This document shows positions 26,683-35,658 of a stretch of DNA of 64,000 nt, piece after piece. Position 1 is the first letter of the stretch. Every line of letters starts with the position of its first letter. The position numbers were made by a program, and so were the translations under genes. The notes below the pieces were generated by a model. It was not told the DNA's origin. It saw nothing but the letters and a program-made list of their open reading frames with translations, and searched no databases. The stretch is from Advenella sp048381675 (lineage in GTDB: Bacteria > Pseudomonadota > Gammaproteobacteria > Burkholderiales > Burkholderiaceae_B): positions 124,001 through 188,000 of the forward strand of contig NZ_JBLWIS010000001.1 of assembly GCF_048381675.1 (NCBI RefSeq), read 5' to 3'.

Positions 26683-28032
26683 ATGAAAAAGACTTTGCTA
26701 ACTGCAGCTCTAGTTGCTGGCTTTGCTAGCGCAGCTCACGCAGAATCATCAGTAACACTGTACGGTGTAGTTGACGGTGGTGTTGGTTACAGCCAAACAA
26801 AAACTACCCTTGATGGTAATTTTTATGACCGTAATGGTGATTATGTTGGTAGTTTTTCCGGTTCTGCAAAAACAAGCAAAACTGGCGTAACATCAGGTAA
26901 TCAGTCTGGTAACCGTTGGGGCCTGAAAGGTGTTGAGGATCTGGGTAACGGCACCAGCGCAATTTTCCAACTGGAAAGCGGTTTCGATCTGGGTAATGGT
27001 CGTTCAGGACAAGGTGGTCGTTTGTTCGGTCGTAAAGCTATCCTGGGTCTGACAGGCGAAAGCTGGGGTACTCTGACATTGGGTCGTCAGTACAACGTGG
27101 GTGATGACTTCCTGGCTTCTATCGATCCGTTCGGTACAGGTTTTGGTCAGGCAGGTGCTACTAACGTATTGGGTGCAAGCTGGTCAGGTCGTTATGACTC
27201 ATCTATCAAGTACATGACACCTAACTTCAGTGGCTTCCAAGCTGCTCTTATGTGGTCTGGTTCTAACAGCAAAGATGATGTTGAGTATACAGTTAGTAAT
27301 AGACTTGGTGCTACAGTCGACTCTGATGAGCTTAAGGTTAAAACCCGTAACAACCTGATCTCTTTGGGTCTTGCTTATAACAATGGTCCAATCCAAGCTG
27401 GTTTGGTATGGGATCACCAAAAAGCAAAAACCACAGTTAATGGTAATTCAGCAAGCAGTACTGTTAATGCATGGAACTTAGGCTTTGCTTATGACTTCGA
27501 CGTTGTTAAGCTGCACTTGGGTCTGGGTCAACAAAAAGATGGTCTGATTCGCGACAGTGATGGTAGTTCAGGTGCCTATAACGATTTCGCTGAAGACTAT
27601 GGTATCCTTGATTTCGGTAATTCCGTTGGTAAAGGCTACAGACAAACACATTGGTTAGTTGGTTTGTCAGCACCTGTTGGCGAAAATGGTAAAGTACTGT
27701 TCTCTTACACCGGTGCTCATGGTAAGAATCTGTTTGCTGATGCAAACGGTTTTGCATGGGAAGGCCGTCGTGTGTCAGGAGACTTTGACTTTGTTGGCGA
27801 AGGCAAACTGCGTTCAAACGTATTTAGCCTGGGTTATACACATAACCTGTCCAAACGTACTAACATCTATGCGGTTGCGTCTTATGGTACATACAAAACC
27901 ACAGCTGATGGTAGTGTGATTGCTAACGTAGAAGGCCGTCGTGGTAGCTGGAGTCGTGAAGTTGGTAGTGCTGATGCTACGTACAAAGCAAAAGCAACTC
28001 AAATCAACGTTGGTATCCGTCACCGCTTCTAA
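26683..28032 (+). CDS. Gram-negative general porin (Burkholderiales type)
   Basis: 449 aa. A 20-residue signal peptide (MKKTLLTAALVAGFASAAHA) is followed by ESSVTLYGVVDGGVGYSQ, the standard first strand of the betaproteobacterial OmpC-like porins. GNRWGLKGVEDLGNGTSAIF and ESWGTLTLGRQYN are family blocks, and the chain ends INVGIRHRF with the terminal phenylalanine required by BamA. Predicted as a trimeric 16-stranded outer-membrane channel. Codon use is biased to T-ending codons, suggesting high expression. It stands alone between two terminators with a long leader. Confidence 0.95.
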   Translation: MKKTLLTAALVAGFASAAHAESSVTLYGVVDGGVGYSQTKTTLDGNFYDRNGDYVGSFSGSAKTSKTGVTSGNQSGNRWGLKGVEDLGNGTSAIFQLESGFDLGNGRSGQGGRLFGRKAILGLTGESWGTLTLGRQYNVGDDFLASIDPFGTGFGQAGATNVLGASWSGRYDSSIKYMTPNFSGFQAALMWSGSNSKDDVEYTVSNRLGATVDSDELKVKTRNNLISLGLAYNNGPIQAGLVWDHQKAKTTVNGNSASSTVNAWNLGFAYDFDVVKLHLGLGQQKDGLIRDSDGSSGAYNDFAEDYGILDFGNSVGKGYRQTHWLVGLSAPVGENGKVLFSYTGAHGKNLFADANGFAWEGRRVSGDFDFVGEGKLRSNVFSLGYTHNLSKRTNIYAVASYGTYKTTADGSVIANVEGRRGSWSREVGSADATYKAKATQINVGIRHRF

Positions 28033-28070
28033 TCAATCGCATGGCTTGACCATGTAATTGAAAAGCTTAA

Positions 28071-28100
28071 AAACCACCTGTTTATGCGGGTGGTTTTTTT
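28071..28100 (+). terminator. Porin terminator
   Basis: AAACCACC pairs with GGTGGTTT around a 10-nt loop, followed by a T-run. Confidence 0.9.
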
Positions 28101-28150
28101 ATGCTTGTTCGGTTTTTTTTGGGGGGGGCTTCAGGTTCTAGATGGGTAGC

Positions 28151-28222
28151 GTGCAATCACCTGGTAGCTTTGCTCTGACGCCGCTACGCGCCGAAGTTGC
28201 TGCATCTGCCAGGTGATTACAC
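28151..28222. repeat. Inverted repeat, 14-bp arms
   Basis: GTGCAATCACCTGG (28151-28164) pairs with CCAGGTGATTACAC (28209-28222), 13 of 14 positions, around a 44-nt GC-rich loop. It lies downstream of the porin terminator with no T-run after it, so it may be a non-coding RNA hairpin or a relic of a mobile element. Confidence 0.55.
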
Positions 28223-28244
28223 TTTTAAAGATTCAGGGGTTGCA

Positions 28245-28329
28245 ATTCTATTTTAGAACGGCGTGCTGTGCTAGGCGCTGGCTTGGCTTTTGGTTAGAGG
28301 GTGCTTGCTGCACTGCTCCAAAATAGAAC
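28245..28329. repeat. Inverted repeat, 9-bp arms
   Basis: TTCTATTTT at 28246-28254 pairs with AAAATAGAA at 28320-28328, enclosing 65 nt that can fold further. It follows the previous inverted repeat after 23 bp. Confidence 0.4.
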
Positions 28330-28699
28330 ATACCTACCTGCGGGCCCCAATCGCTTGAATAAACCGGCCGGCCATGTTTTACTACGCAAAAGGCATCAAT
28401 CCCATGCGCAAAACAGGGGTTAAAAAAATGTTTTTGAGCTTGAGGATGATATCAGCATTGCCACCGGTCATCCTAATCGTGACAGAGGAGTACGGATAAT
28501 AGGAATTGGCAGATAAAATCAGGGTGTAAATAAAATTACTTGCTGTGTCAAGAAAATTTGCAAATATCCCTCATAATAAGAAAAAAACATGAAATATGTC
28601 GTTTTCCCTAAGTGATTGGGTATCAACCTGCCGATGAAATGATACAATCAGAAGGTTTAAGAAATTTAATCAAGTTTTCAATTTAGGTGGCTGCGTAAC

Positions 28700-29059
28700 A
28701 TGAATTTAGCTGAATATTTTCCAGTATTGCTGTTTATTCTCGTTGCGGGTGGTTTGGGTTCATTTCTGTTGCTGGCGGGGCGTTTTCTGGGCCCCAACCG
28801 GCCAGACCCTGAAAAAAATTCACCCTACGAGTGCGGATTTGAGGCCTTCGAAGATGCGCGCATGAAATTTGACGTGCGTTACTATCTTGTCGCCATCCTG
28901 TTTATTCTGTTCGATCTTGAAATCGCCTATCTTTTCCCATGGGCTATTGCCAACGGGCATGTCGGTCTGGTTGGTTTCTGGACCGTCATTGTGTTCCTGG
29001 CAGTCCTCACTGCCGGTTTTGTTTACGAATGGAAAAAGGGTGCACTTGACTGGGATTAA
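28700..29059 (+). CDS. nuoA: NADH-quinone oxidoreductase subunit A
   Basis: 119 aa membrane subunit with three predicted helices. ENSPYECGFEAFEDARMKFD is the conserved loop near the quinone channel, with the cysteine in YECGF, and FLAVLTAGFVYEWKKGALDW closes the protein. It is the first gene of the 14-gene nuo operon. Complex I couples NADH oxidation by quinone to proton pumping. Confidence 0.97.
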   Translation: MNLAEYFPVLLFILVAGGLGSFLLLAGRFLGPNRPDPEKNSPYECGFEAFEDARMKFDVRYYLVAILFILFDLEIAYLFPWAIANGHVGLVGFWTVIVFLAVLTAGFVYEWKKGALDWD

Positions 29060-29080
29060 TCCAAGTGGTGTGTAAAAACT

Positions 29081-29566
29081 ATGTCTGATCAAAATGTATT
29101 AAATAAACAGGGCTTTCTGGTTACCAGTGCAGATGCCGTTATCAACTGGGCCAAAACCGGTTCCATGTGGCCAGCAACCTTCGGGCTGGCCTGTTGTGCG
29201 GTTGAGATGATGCACGCCGGTGCCGCCCGGTATGACCTTGACCAATTCGGTATCATTTTCCGCCCCAGTCCCCGTCAATCCGACGTCATGATCGTGGCCG
29301 GTACCCTTTGCAATAAAATGGCAGCTCCCCTGCGCAAAGTTTATGACCAAATGGCCGAACCCCGCTGGGTTGTTTCCATGGGCTCCTGTGCTAATGGTGG
29401 TGGCTATTACCACTATTCCTACTCAGTCGTTCGGGGCTGCGATCGTATCGTGCCGGTTGATATCTACGTTCCGGGCTGTCCGCCAACAGCAGAAGCCCTT
29501 ATCTACGGCATGTTGCAACTGCAGAATAAAATCCGCCATACCAACACCATTGCGCGTGAAGCGTAA
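29081..29566 (+). CDS. nuoB: NADH-quinone oxidoreductase subunit B
   Basis: 161 aa. It carries cluster N2, the last iron-sulfur centre before quinone, with tandem cysteines C38-C39 (LACCAVEMM), C103 (GSCANGGG) and C133 (VPGCPP). All four ligands are present. It lies 21 bp downstream of nuoA and belongs to the connecting fragment of complex I. Confidence 0.98.
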   Translation: MSDQNVLNKQGFLVTSADAVINWAKTGSMWPATFGLACCAVEMMHAGAARYDLDQFGIIFRPSPRQSDVMIVAGTLCNKMAAPLRKVYDQMAEPRWVVSMGSCANGGGYYHYSYSVVRGCDRIVPVDIYVPGCPPTAEALIYGMLQLQNKIRHTNTIAREA

Positions 29567-29598
29567 GATGTTGGCAAGCTAAGGTTCACGAAAATCCT

Positions 29599-30207
29599 AT
29601 GTCTCGTTTACAAACTTTAAAACAAAATGTGCTTGCCCATCTGGGCGATCAGCTGAACCTGATCGAAGCCCATGGTGAGCTCACCCTGGAAATCCCGGCT
29701 AACAAATGGCAGGAAACCTGTACGCGTCTGCGTGATACCCCTGAACTGGGTTTTGAAACCGCCATAGACCTTGCCGGTGTCGACTACTTAACCTGGGGTG
29801 CTCCGGCTGTTAACGCTGCTGAAGCCTTTCCTTCACGCTTTGCGGTAGCCGTCCAGTTGCTGTCCTTAAGCAATAACTGGCGTCTGCGCATTCGTGCCTG
29901 GGTGCCCAACAACGAATTTCCCGTGCTGCCTTCTTTGGTCAGCGTCTGGCCCAGCCTGAACTGGTTCGAGCGTGAAGCTTTTGACCTCTTCGGTATCGTA
30001 TTTGAAGGCCACCCCGACCTGCGTCGTATTCTTACCGACTACGGTTTCATCGGCCATCCATTCCGTAAAGACTTCCCCGTTTCCGGTCACGTTGAAATGC
30101 GTTACGACGAAGAAGCCAAGCGTGTCATTTACCAGCCGGTTACCATAGAACCCCGTGAAATCACGCCAAGGGTCATTCGTGAAGAAGGTTACGGAGTAGG
30201 ACGTTAA
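29599..30207 (+). CDS. nuoC: NADH-quinone oxidoreductase subunit C
   Basis: 202 aa. NWFEREAFDLFGIVFEGHPD and LRRILTDYGFIGHPFRKDFP are the family signature of the 30-kDa subunit. It is a separate gene here, not fused to nuoD as in E. coli. nuoD starts 2 bp after its stop. Confidence 0.97.
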   Translation: MSRLQTLKQNVLAHLGDQLNLIEAHGELTLEIPANKWQETCTRLRDTPELGFETAIDLAGVDYLTWGAPAVNAAEAFPSRFAVAVQLLSLSNNWRLRIRAWVPNNEFPVLPSLVSVWPSLNWFEREAFDLFGIVFEGHPDLRRILTDYGFIGHPFRKDFPVSGHVEMRYDEEAKRVIYQPVTIEPREITPRVIREEGYGVGR

Positions 30208-30209
30208 AA

Positions 30210-31466
30210 ATGTCAGAAATTAAAAACTATACCCTTAACTTCGGTCCCCAGCACCCGGCAGCCCACGGTGTGCTCCGTCTTATTCTTGAATTGAACGGCG
30301 AGGTTATCCAGCGGGCCGACCCGCATATTGGCCTGTTGCACCGTGCAACCGAAAAACTGGCCGAACAGAAAACCTATTTGCAGGCCTTGCCATACATGGA
30401 TCGCCTGGATTACGTTTCCATGATGTGCAATGAGCATGCCTATGTTATGGCCATCGAGAAAATGTTGGGTATCGAAGTGCCACTGCGTGCACAGTATATC
30501 CGCGTCATGTTTGATGAAATTACCCGCATCCTGAATCACCTCATGAGCGTGGGTACCCATGCTCTTGACGTGGGTGCCATGGCCGTTATGCTGTACGCGT
30601 TCCGTGAGCGTGAAGACCTGATGGACTGCTACGAAGCCGTCTCAGGTGCCCGTATGCACGCAGCGTATTATCGTCCTGGTGGCGTGTATCGTGATTTGCC
30701 CGATACCATGCCTAAAAACACCATGGATACTAAATACCGCAGCAAGCGCGAAATCAATCAAATGAACGAAGACCGCGAAGGTTCGCTGCTGGACTTCATC
30801 GAGGCTTTCACCAAGCGCTTTCCGGGCTGTGTCGACGAATATGAAACACTGCTGACTGATAACCGTATCTGGAAACAGCGTCTGGTAGGTATCGGTGTGG
30901 TTGAGCCTGAACGCGCCAAGGCCCTGGGCTTTACCGGCCCCATGCTGCGTGGTTCCGGGGTTGAATGGGATTTGCGTAAAAAACAACCCTACGAAGTTTA
31001 CGATCGCCTGGATTTTGATATTCCGGTTGGCGTCAATGGCGACTGTTACGACCGTTATCTGGTACGTGTGGCTGAAATGCGTGAAAGTAACCGCATTATT
31101 GCCCAGTGCGTGCACTGGCTGCGTAACAACCCAGGCCCGGTCATTACCGAAAACCATAAAATTGCCCCGCCCAAGCGCGAAAGCATGAAGACCAACATGG
31201 AAGAGCTGATTCACCATTTCAAGCTGTTCTCTGAGGGCTTCCAGGTGCCGGCTGGCGAGGTTTATTCTTCGGTAGAGCACCCTAAAGGCGAGTTTGGTAT
31301 TTACATGGTGTCCGATGGCGCCAACAAACCTTATCGCCTTAAAATCCGTGCTCCCGGTTTTGTCCACCTGCAATCTCTTGATGAAATGTCTCGTGGCCAT
31401 ATGCTGGCTGATGCCGTAACCATTATCGGTACACAAGATATCGTGTTCGGTGAAATTGATCGCTAA
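30210..31466 (+). CDS. nuoD: NADH-quinone oxidoreductase subunit D
   Basis: 418 aa. LNFGPQHPAAHGVLRLILEL holds the quinone-contacting histidines, and HIGLLHRATEKL, EITRILNHLM and the C-terminal DIVFGEIDR are characteristic of the 49-kDa subunit. It forms the quinone pocket with NuoB. Confidence 0.98.
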   Translation: MSEIKNYTLNFGPQHPAAHGVLRLILELNGEVIQRADPHIGLLHRATEKLAEQKTYLQALPYMDRLDYVSMMCNEHAYVMAIEKMLGIEVPLRAQYIRVMFDEITRILNHLMSVGTHALDVGAMAVMLYAFREREDLMDCYEAVSGARMHAAYYRPGGVYRDLPDTMPKNTMDTKYRSKREINQMNEDREGSLLDFIEAFTKRFPGCVDEYETLLTDNRIWKQRLVGIGVVEPERAKALGFTGPMLRGSGVEWDLRKKQPYEVYDRLDFDIPVGVNGDCYDRYLVRVAEMRESNRIIAQCVHWLRNNPGPVITENHKIAPPKRESMKTNMEELIHHFKLFSEGFQVPAGEVYSSVEHPKGEFGIYMVSDGANKPYRLKIRAPGFVHLQSLDEMSRGHMLADAVTIIGTQDIVFGEIDR

Positions 31467-31492
31467 TACTGGCGAATAACTGGATAGTAAAA

Positions 31493-31984
31493 ATGTTGCT
31501 TTCTGAACAGGCTTATACAAAGATTGATAAAGAGCTGGCAAAATATCCCGCCGATCAGCGTTCGTCTGCCATCATGTCTTCCCTTCGCATTGCACAAGAA
31601 GAGAACGGCTGGTTGTCAAGCGATCTGGTCGCCGAAGTAGCCCGCTATATCGGGGTGGAACCCATTGCAGTCCAAGAGGTTGCCACCTTTTACAATATGT
31701 TCGAGATGAAACCCGTGGGCAAATTCAAGATCACGGTCTGTACCAATTTGCCTTGTGCCTTGCGTGATGGCGTGAAAACCGCCGAATACCTCAAGGAAAA
31801 ACTGGGCATCGGTTTTAATGAAACCACTCCCGATGGCGCCATTACCCTGAAAGAGGGCGAGTGCATGGGCGCTTGTGGCGATTCACCCGTTTTGCTGGTC
31901 AATAACCACCATATGTGCGTGCGCATGTCGCAAGAAAAAATTGATGAAATGCTGGCCGAGATGAGCAAGGAGGCACAGGCATGA
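31493..31984 (+). CDS. nuoE: NADH-quinone oxidoreductase subunit E
   Basis: 163 aa thioredoxin-like subunit. The 2Fe-2S cluster N1a ligands are C83, C88, C124 and C128 (CTNLPC and CMGAC). Its stop overlaps the nuoF start by 4 bp, so the two NADH-module subunits are translationally coupled. Confidence 0.97.
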   Translation: MLLSEQAYTKIDKELAKYPADQRSSAIMSSLRIAQEENGWLSSDLVAEVARYIGVEPIAVQEVATFYNMFEMKPVGKFKITVCTNLPCALRDGVKTAEYLKEKLGIGFNETTPDGAITLKEGECMGACGDSPVLLVNNHHMCVRMSQEKIDEMLAEMSKEAQA

Positions 31985-33339
31985 GTTTTCTGGATAAATA
32001 CTCCCACGGCTTGATTGCCAATCCTGGCAATGACCTGGCCAACAGCATGGCATTGCATGGCCGCCATATCAAACCGCAAATCCTTGATGGCATCAACGGC
32101 GAAAACTGGCGCCTTGAGGATTATGTCAAGCGCGGTGGCTACGAAGCCCTGCGTAAAATCCTTACAACCGGCCTGAGCCAGGAAGACGTGATTGCTGAAA
32201 TCAAGGCATCCGGCCTGCGTGGTCGTGGTGGTGCGGGTTTCCCGACCGGTCTTAAATGGAGTTTCATGCCCCGTTCCTTCCCGGGCCAGAAGTACCTGGT
32301 TTGTAACTCGGACGAAGGCGAGCCTGGCACTTTTAAAGACCGCGATATCCTGCGCTTTAATCCGCATGCGGTTATTGAAGGCATGGCCATTGGTGCATAT
32401 GCCATGGGCATTTCCGTTGGGTATAACTACATCCACGGCGAAATTTTTGAAATTTACCAACGCTTTGAAGAAGCGCTTGAAGAAGCCCGCAAGGCAGGCT
32501 TCCTGGGAGACAATATCCTGGGTTCAAACTTCAGCTTCCAATTGCATGCTCATCATGGCTATGGTGCCTATATTTGCGGTGAAGAAACAGCCTTGCTGGA
32601 ATCCCTGGAAGGCAAGAAAGGGCAGCCACGCTTCAAACCGCCATTCCCGGCCAGTTTTGGCCTGTATGGCAAGCCAACCACCATTAACAATACCGAAACT
32701 TTCGCGGCCGTGCCTTGGATTATCCGTAACGGCGGGCAGCAATACCTCGAAGTAGGCAAGCCTAATAATGGTGGTACCAAACTGTTTTCCATCACGGGCG
32801 ACGTAGAGCGTCCGGGTACCTACGAAATTCCCCTAGGCACGCCATTTGCCACCCTGCTTGAACTGGCGGGCGGCATGCGTAATGGCCGCAAGCTGAAAGC
32901 GGTTATTCCCGGCGGCTCCAGTGCGCCCGTCCTGCCTGCGGACATCATGATGGATTGCACCATGGATTATGACTCCATTTCCAAAGCCGGCTCAATGCTG
33001 GGCTCGGGTGCGGTTACCGTCATGGATGAATCCCGTTGCATGGTCAAGTCATTGCTTCGACTGTCTTACTTCTATTATGAAGAAAGTTGTGGGCAGTGCA
33101 CGCCATGCCGCGAAGGTACCGGCTGGTTGTACCGCATCGTCAACCGCATCGAAAACGGTCAGGGCCGTCCTGAAGACCTGGACATGCTTGACACGGTTGC
33201 CGGCAACATCATGGGACGCACAATTTGTGCATTGGGCGACGCGGCAGCCATGCCCGTACGCGGTTTCTTAAAGCATTATCGCGACGAGTTCGCGCACCAC
33301 ATCGAGCATAAGCAATGTGTGGTTCCTCACTATCTGTAG
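31981..33339 (+). CDS. nuoF: NADH-quinone oxidoreductase subunit F (NADH/FMN-binding)
   Basis: 452 aa. GRGGAGFPTG (81-90) begins the NADH/FMN-binding site, GAYICGEETALLESLEG lies mid-protein, and the 4Fe-4S cluster N3 ligands are C370, C373, C376 (CGQCTPC) and C416. NADH enters complex I here. An additional internal 2Fe-2S cluster is not suggested by the sequence. Confidence 0.98.
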   Translation: MSFLDKYSHGLIANPGNDLANSMALHGRHIKPQILDGINGENWRLEDYVKRGGYEALRKILTTGLSQEDVIAEIKASGLRGRGGAGFPTGLKWSFMPRSFPGQKYLVCNSDEGEPGTFKDRDILRFNPHAVIEGMAIGAYAMGISVGYNYIHGEIFEIYQRFEEALEEARKAGFLGDNILGSNFSFQLHAHHGYGAYICGEETALLESLEGKKGQPRFKPPFPASFGLYGKPTTINNTETFAAVPWIIRNGGQQYLEVGKPNNGGTKLFSITGDVERPGTYEIPLGTPFATLLELAGGMRNGRKLKAVIPGGSSAPVLPADIMMDCTMDYDSISKAGSMLGSGAVTVMDESRCMVKSLLRLSYFYYEESCGQCTPCREGTGWLYRIVNRIENGQGRPEDLDMLDTVAGNIMGRTICALGDAAAMPVRGFLKHYRDEFAHHIEHKQCVVPHYL

Positions 33340-33348
33340 GTCAAAGCA

Positions 33349-35658
33349 ATGGTTGAACTTACCATAGACGGCAAACCCGTATCAGTGCCTGAAGGCAGCA
33401 TGGTTATGCATGCCGCCCAGGAACTGGGGGTCTACGTGCCGCATTTCTGTTATCACAAAAAACTGTCTATTGCAGCCAGCTGCCGCATGTGCCTGGTTGA
33501 AGTGGAAAAAGCGCCCAAGGCATTGCCGGCATGTGCAACACCGGTTACGCAGGGCATGGTTGTCCATACCTGTTCCGCCAAGGCGGTTGCCGCACAAAAA
33601 GCGGTGATGGAATTCCTGCTGATCAACCATCCACTTGATTGCCCCATTTGCGATCAGGGCGGAGAGTGCCAGCTGCAGGACTTGTCCGTAGGTTATGGCC
33701 AGTCCGAATCCCGTTATAAAGAAGAAAAACGGGTTGTTTTCCATAAAGACGTCGGTCCCTTGATTTCCGCCGAAGAAATGAGCCGCTGCATTCACTGCAC
33801 GCGTTGTGTCCGTTTCGGTCAGGAAGTGGGCGGCATCATGGAACTGGGCATGGTTGGCCGTGGTGAGCATTCTGAAATCACCACTTTCGTTGGTCACTCC
33901 ATTGATTCCGAACTGTCTGGCAACATGATTGATGTCTGCCCGGTTGGCGCGCTGACGTCCAAGCCTTTCCGTTACTCTGCGCGTACCTGGGAACTGGCCC
34001 GCCGCCGTTCAGTCAGCCCGCACGACAGCGTTGGTAGCAACCTGGTCGTACAGGTCAAGGGCGATAACGTCAAGCGTGTGGTTCCGTTCGAGAACGAAGA
34101 AGTCAACGAATGCTGGATTACCGACAAAGACCGCTGGTCTTATGAAGGCCTGAACAGCGAAGACCGCCTGCAAACCCCCATGATCAAGGGTGACGACAAT
34201 GTATGGCGCGAGGCTTCCTGGAATGACGCGTTAACGGCAGCGGCACAAACACTGGGTCGTATCAACGAAACCCAGGGAATCGGCCAGATTGGTGCTTTGG
34301 CAACCGAGTATTCAACCGTTGAAGAGCTGGCTTTGCTGGGTCGGCTGGTGCGTGGCCTGGGATCTGAAAACATTGATTTCCGCCTGCGCCAGAATGATGC
34401 CGGTTTTGAGGCTGCCTTGAACGGTATGCCATGGTTGGGTATGCCGATTGCCGAACTCAACAACCTTGATCGTGTCCTGGTGGTGGGTTCATCACTGCGT
34501 AAAGATCATCCTTTGTTTGCACAGCGTCTGCGCCAGGCTGCCAAGAAGGGCACACAAATTGTTTTCATTGACAGCTTTGGTGATAACCCGCTGTTCCCGG
34601 TTGCCGCGCGTATTACGGTAGCGCCAAGCCAGTTGGCCGCAACATTGGCCAAGGTAGGCAATGCACTGGTTGCCCAAAAAGAGGGCGCGCAGGCCGATGA
34701 GAAAGATCCTGTGCAGAAGATTGCCGCGATCCTGGCAAGTGGCAGTAATAGTGCTGTCCTGCTGGGCAACACGGCTGTTTCAGCTCCCGATGCTTCCAAT
34801 ATTGCCGCTTACGCCCAGGCAGTTGCCAATGGCATTGGTGGCAAGCTGGGCTTCCTGACCGCTGGTGCCAATACGGTAGGTGGTTATCTGGCTGGTGCAG
34901 TGGCGGGTGAAAACGGCATGAATTTGCCCAAAATGCTGCAAAATCCGCTTAAAGCATTCATTGTGTTGCATGCTGAGCCAAAACTTGATTGCGATAATGG
35001 CATCAAGGTTCAGGCAATGCTGGCCAATGCATTTTCAATTGCCTTGACACCCTTCAAGTCTGCAGCCCAAGACTGGGCCCGGATCATGTTGCCGGTGGCA
35101 CCGTTCACTGAAACCTCCGGTACTTTTGTCAATGCAGAAGGCCGTGCCCAAAGCTTCAAGGGTGTGGTCGCCGGAAAAGGCCAAAGCCGTCCGGGCTGGA
35201 AAGTGCTGCGTGTACTGGGCAATATCCTGAAACTGTCAGACTTTGACGACGAAACCTCAGAAACCATTCGTGATGCCGTGCTCCAGAATGGTTATGTTTC
35301 CCGTCTGGACAATAAGGTTATTGCACAACCCAAGGCACCTGCCGTTGCACCGGTTGGCCTGGAGCGTGTGGCTGATGTGCCTATTTATCGTACCGATGCT
35401 ATCGTGCGTCGTGCTGAGTCCCTGCAACAGTCTCCGGCCAGTGCTGCACCCAAGGCCCGCATGAATGCGGAAACCATGGGTTCATTGGCATTGGTTGCCG
35501 GCAATCAGGTAAAAGTGAAATCCGCCAGTGGCGAAGTCACCCTTGAGGTTCAGCAAGACGACACGCTGGCTAACAATACCGTGCGTATTTCCCACGCATT
35601 CGAACAAACAGCAGCATTGGGTAGTGCCTTTGCTCAACTTACTGTGGAGCGCGTCTAA
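33349..35658 (+). CDS. nuoG: NADH-quinone oxidoreductase subunit G
   Basis: 769 aa. The N-terminal 2Fe-2S site has C34, C45, C48 and C62; the next cluster uses C98, C101 and C107 (CPICDQGGEC); a third uses C147, C150, C153 and C197. The remainder is a molybdopterin-oxidoreductase-like domain without cofactor. It is the largest subunit of the NADH module. Its stop overlaps the nuoH ATG. Confidence 0.97.
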   Translation: MVELTIDGKPVSVPEGSMVMHAAQELGVYVPHFCYHKKLSIAASCRMCLVEVEKAPKALPACATPVTQGMVVHTCSAKAVAAQKAVMEFLLINHPLDCPICDQGGECQLQDLSVGYGQSESRYKEEKRVVFHKDVGPLISAEEMSRCIHCTRCVRFGQEVGGIMELGMVGRGEHSEITTFVGHSIDSELSGNMIDVCPVGALTSKPFRYSARTWELARRRSVSPHDSVGSNLVVQVKGDNVKRVVPFENEEVNECWITDKDRWSYEGLNSEDRLQTPMIKGDDNVWREASWNDALTAAAQTLGRINETQGIGQIGALATEYSTVEELALLGRLVRGLGSENIDFRLRQNDAGFEAALNGMPWLGMPIAELNNLDRVLVVGSSLRKDHPLFAQRLRQAAKKGTQIVFIDSFGDNPLFPVAARITVAPSQLAATLAKVGNALVAQKEGAQADEKDPVQKIAAILASGSNSAVLLGNTAVSAPDASNIAAYAQAVANGIGGKLGFLTAGANTVGGYLAGAVAGENGMNLPKMLQNPLKAFIVLHAEPKLDCDNGIKVQAMLANAFSIALTPFKSAAQDWARIMLPVAPFTETSGTFVNAEGRAQSFKGVVAGKGQSRPGWKVLRVLGNILKLSDFDDETSETIRDAVLQNGYVSRLDNKVIAQPKAPAVAPVGLERVADVPIYRTDAIVRRAESLQQSPASAAPKARMNAETMGSLALVAGNQVKVKSASGEVTLEVQQDDTLANNTVRISHAFEQTAALGSAFAQLTVERV

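Larger units (their letters stand above)
28101..28699. other. Non-coding region between porin and nuoA
   Basis: About 600 bp. It begins with adjacent homopolymers, eight T (28113-28120) and eight G (28121-28128), followed by two long inverted repeats listed separately. Near 28643, TACAAT could be the -10 element of the nuo operon; GTATCA and TGATAC flank the segment 28620-28645 as an inverted repeat. Only a 41-codon frame without family resemblance (28374-28499) is open. Confidence 0.5.

Noticed and set aside
28374..28499. 41-codon frame between porin and nuoA
   Set aside because: No ribosome site and no recognisable family; too short to support.
30642..31541. 299-residue minus-strand frame
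   Set aside because: Antisense to nuoD; shadow of a highly conserved gene.
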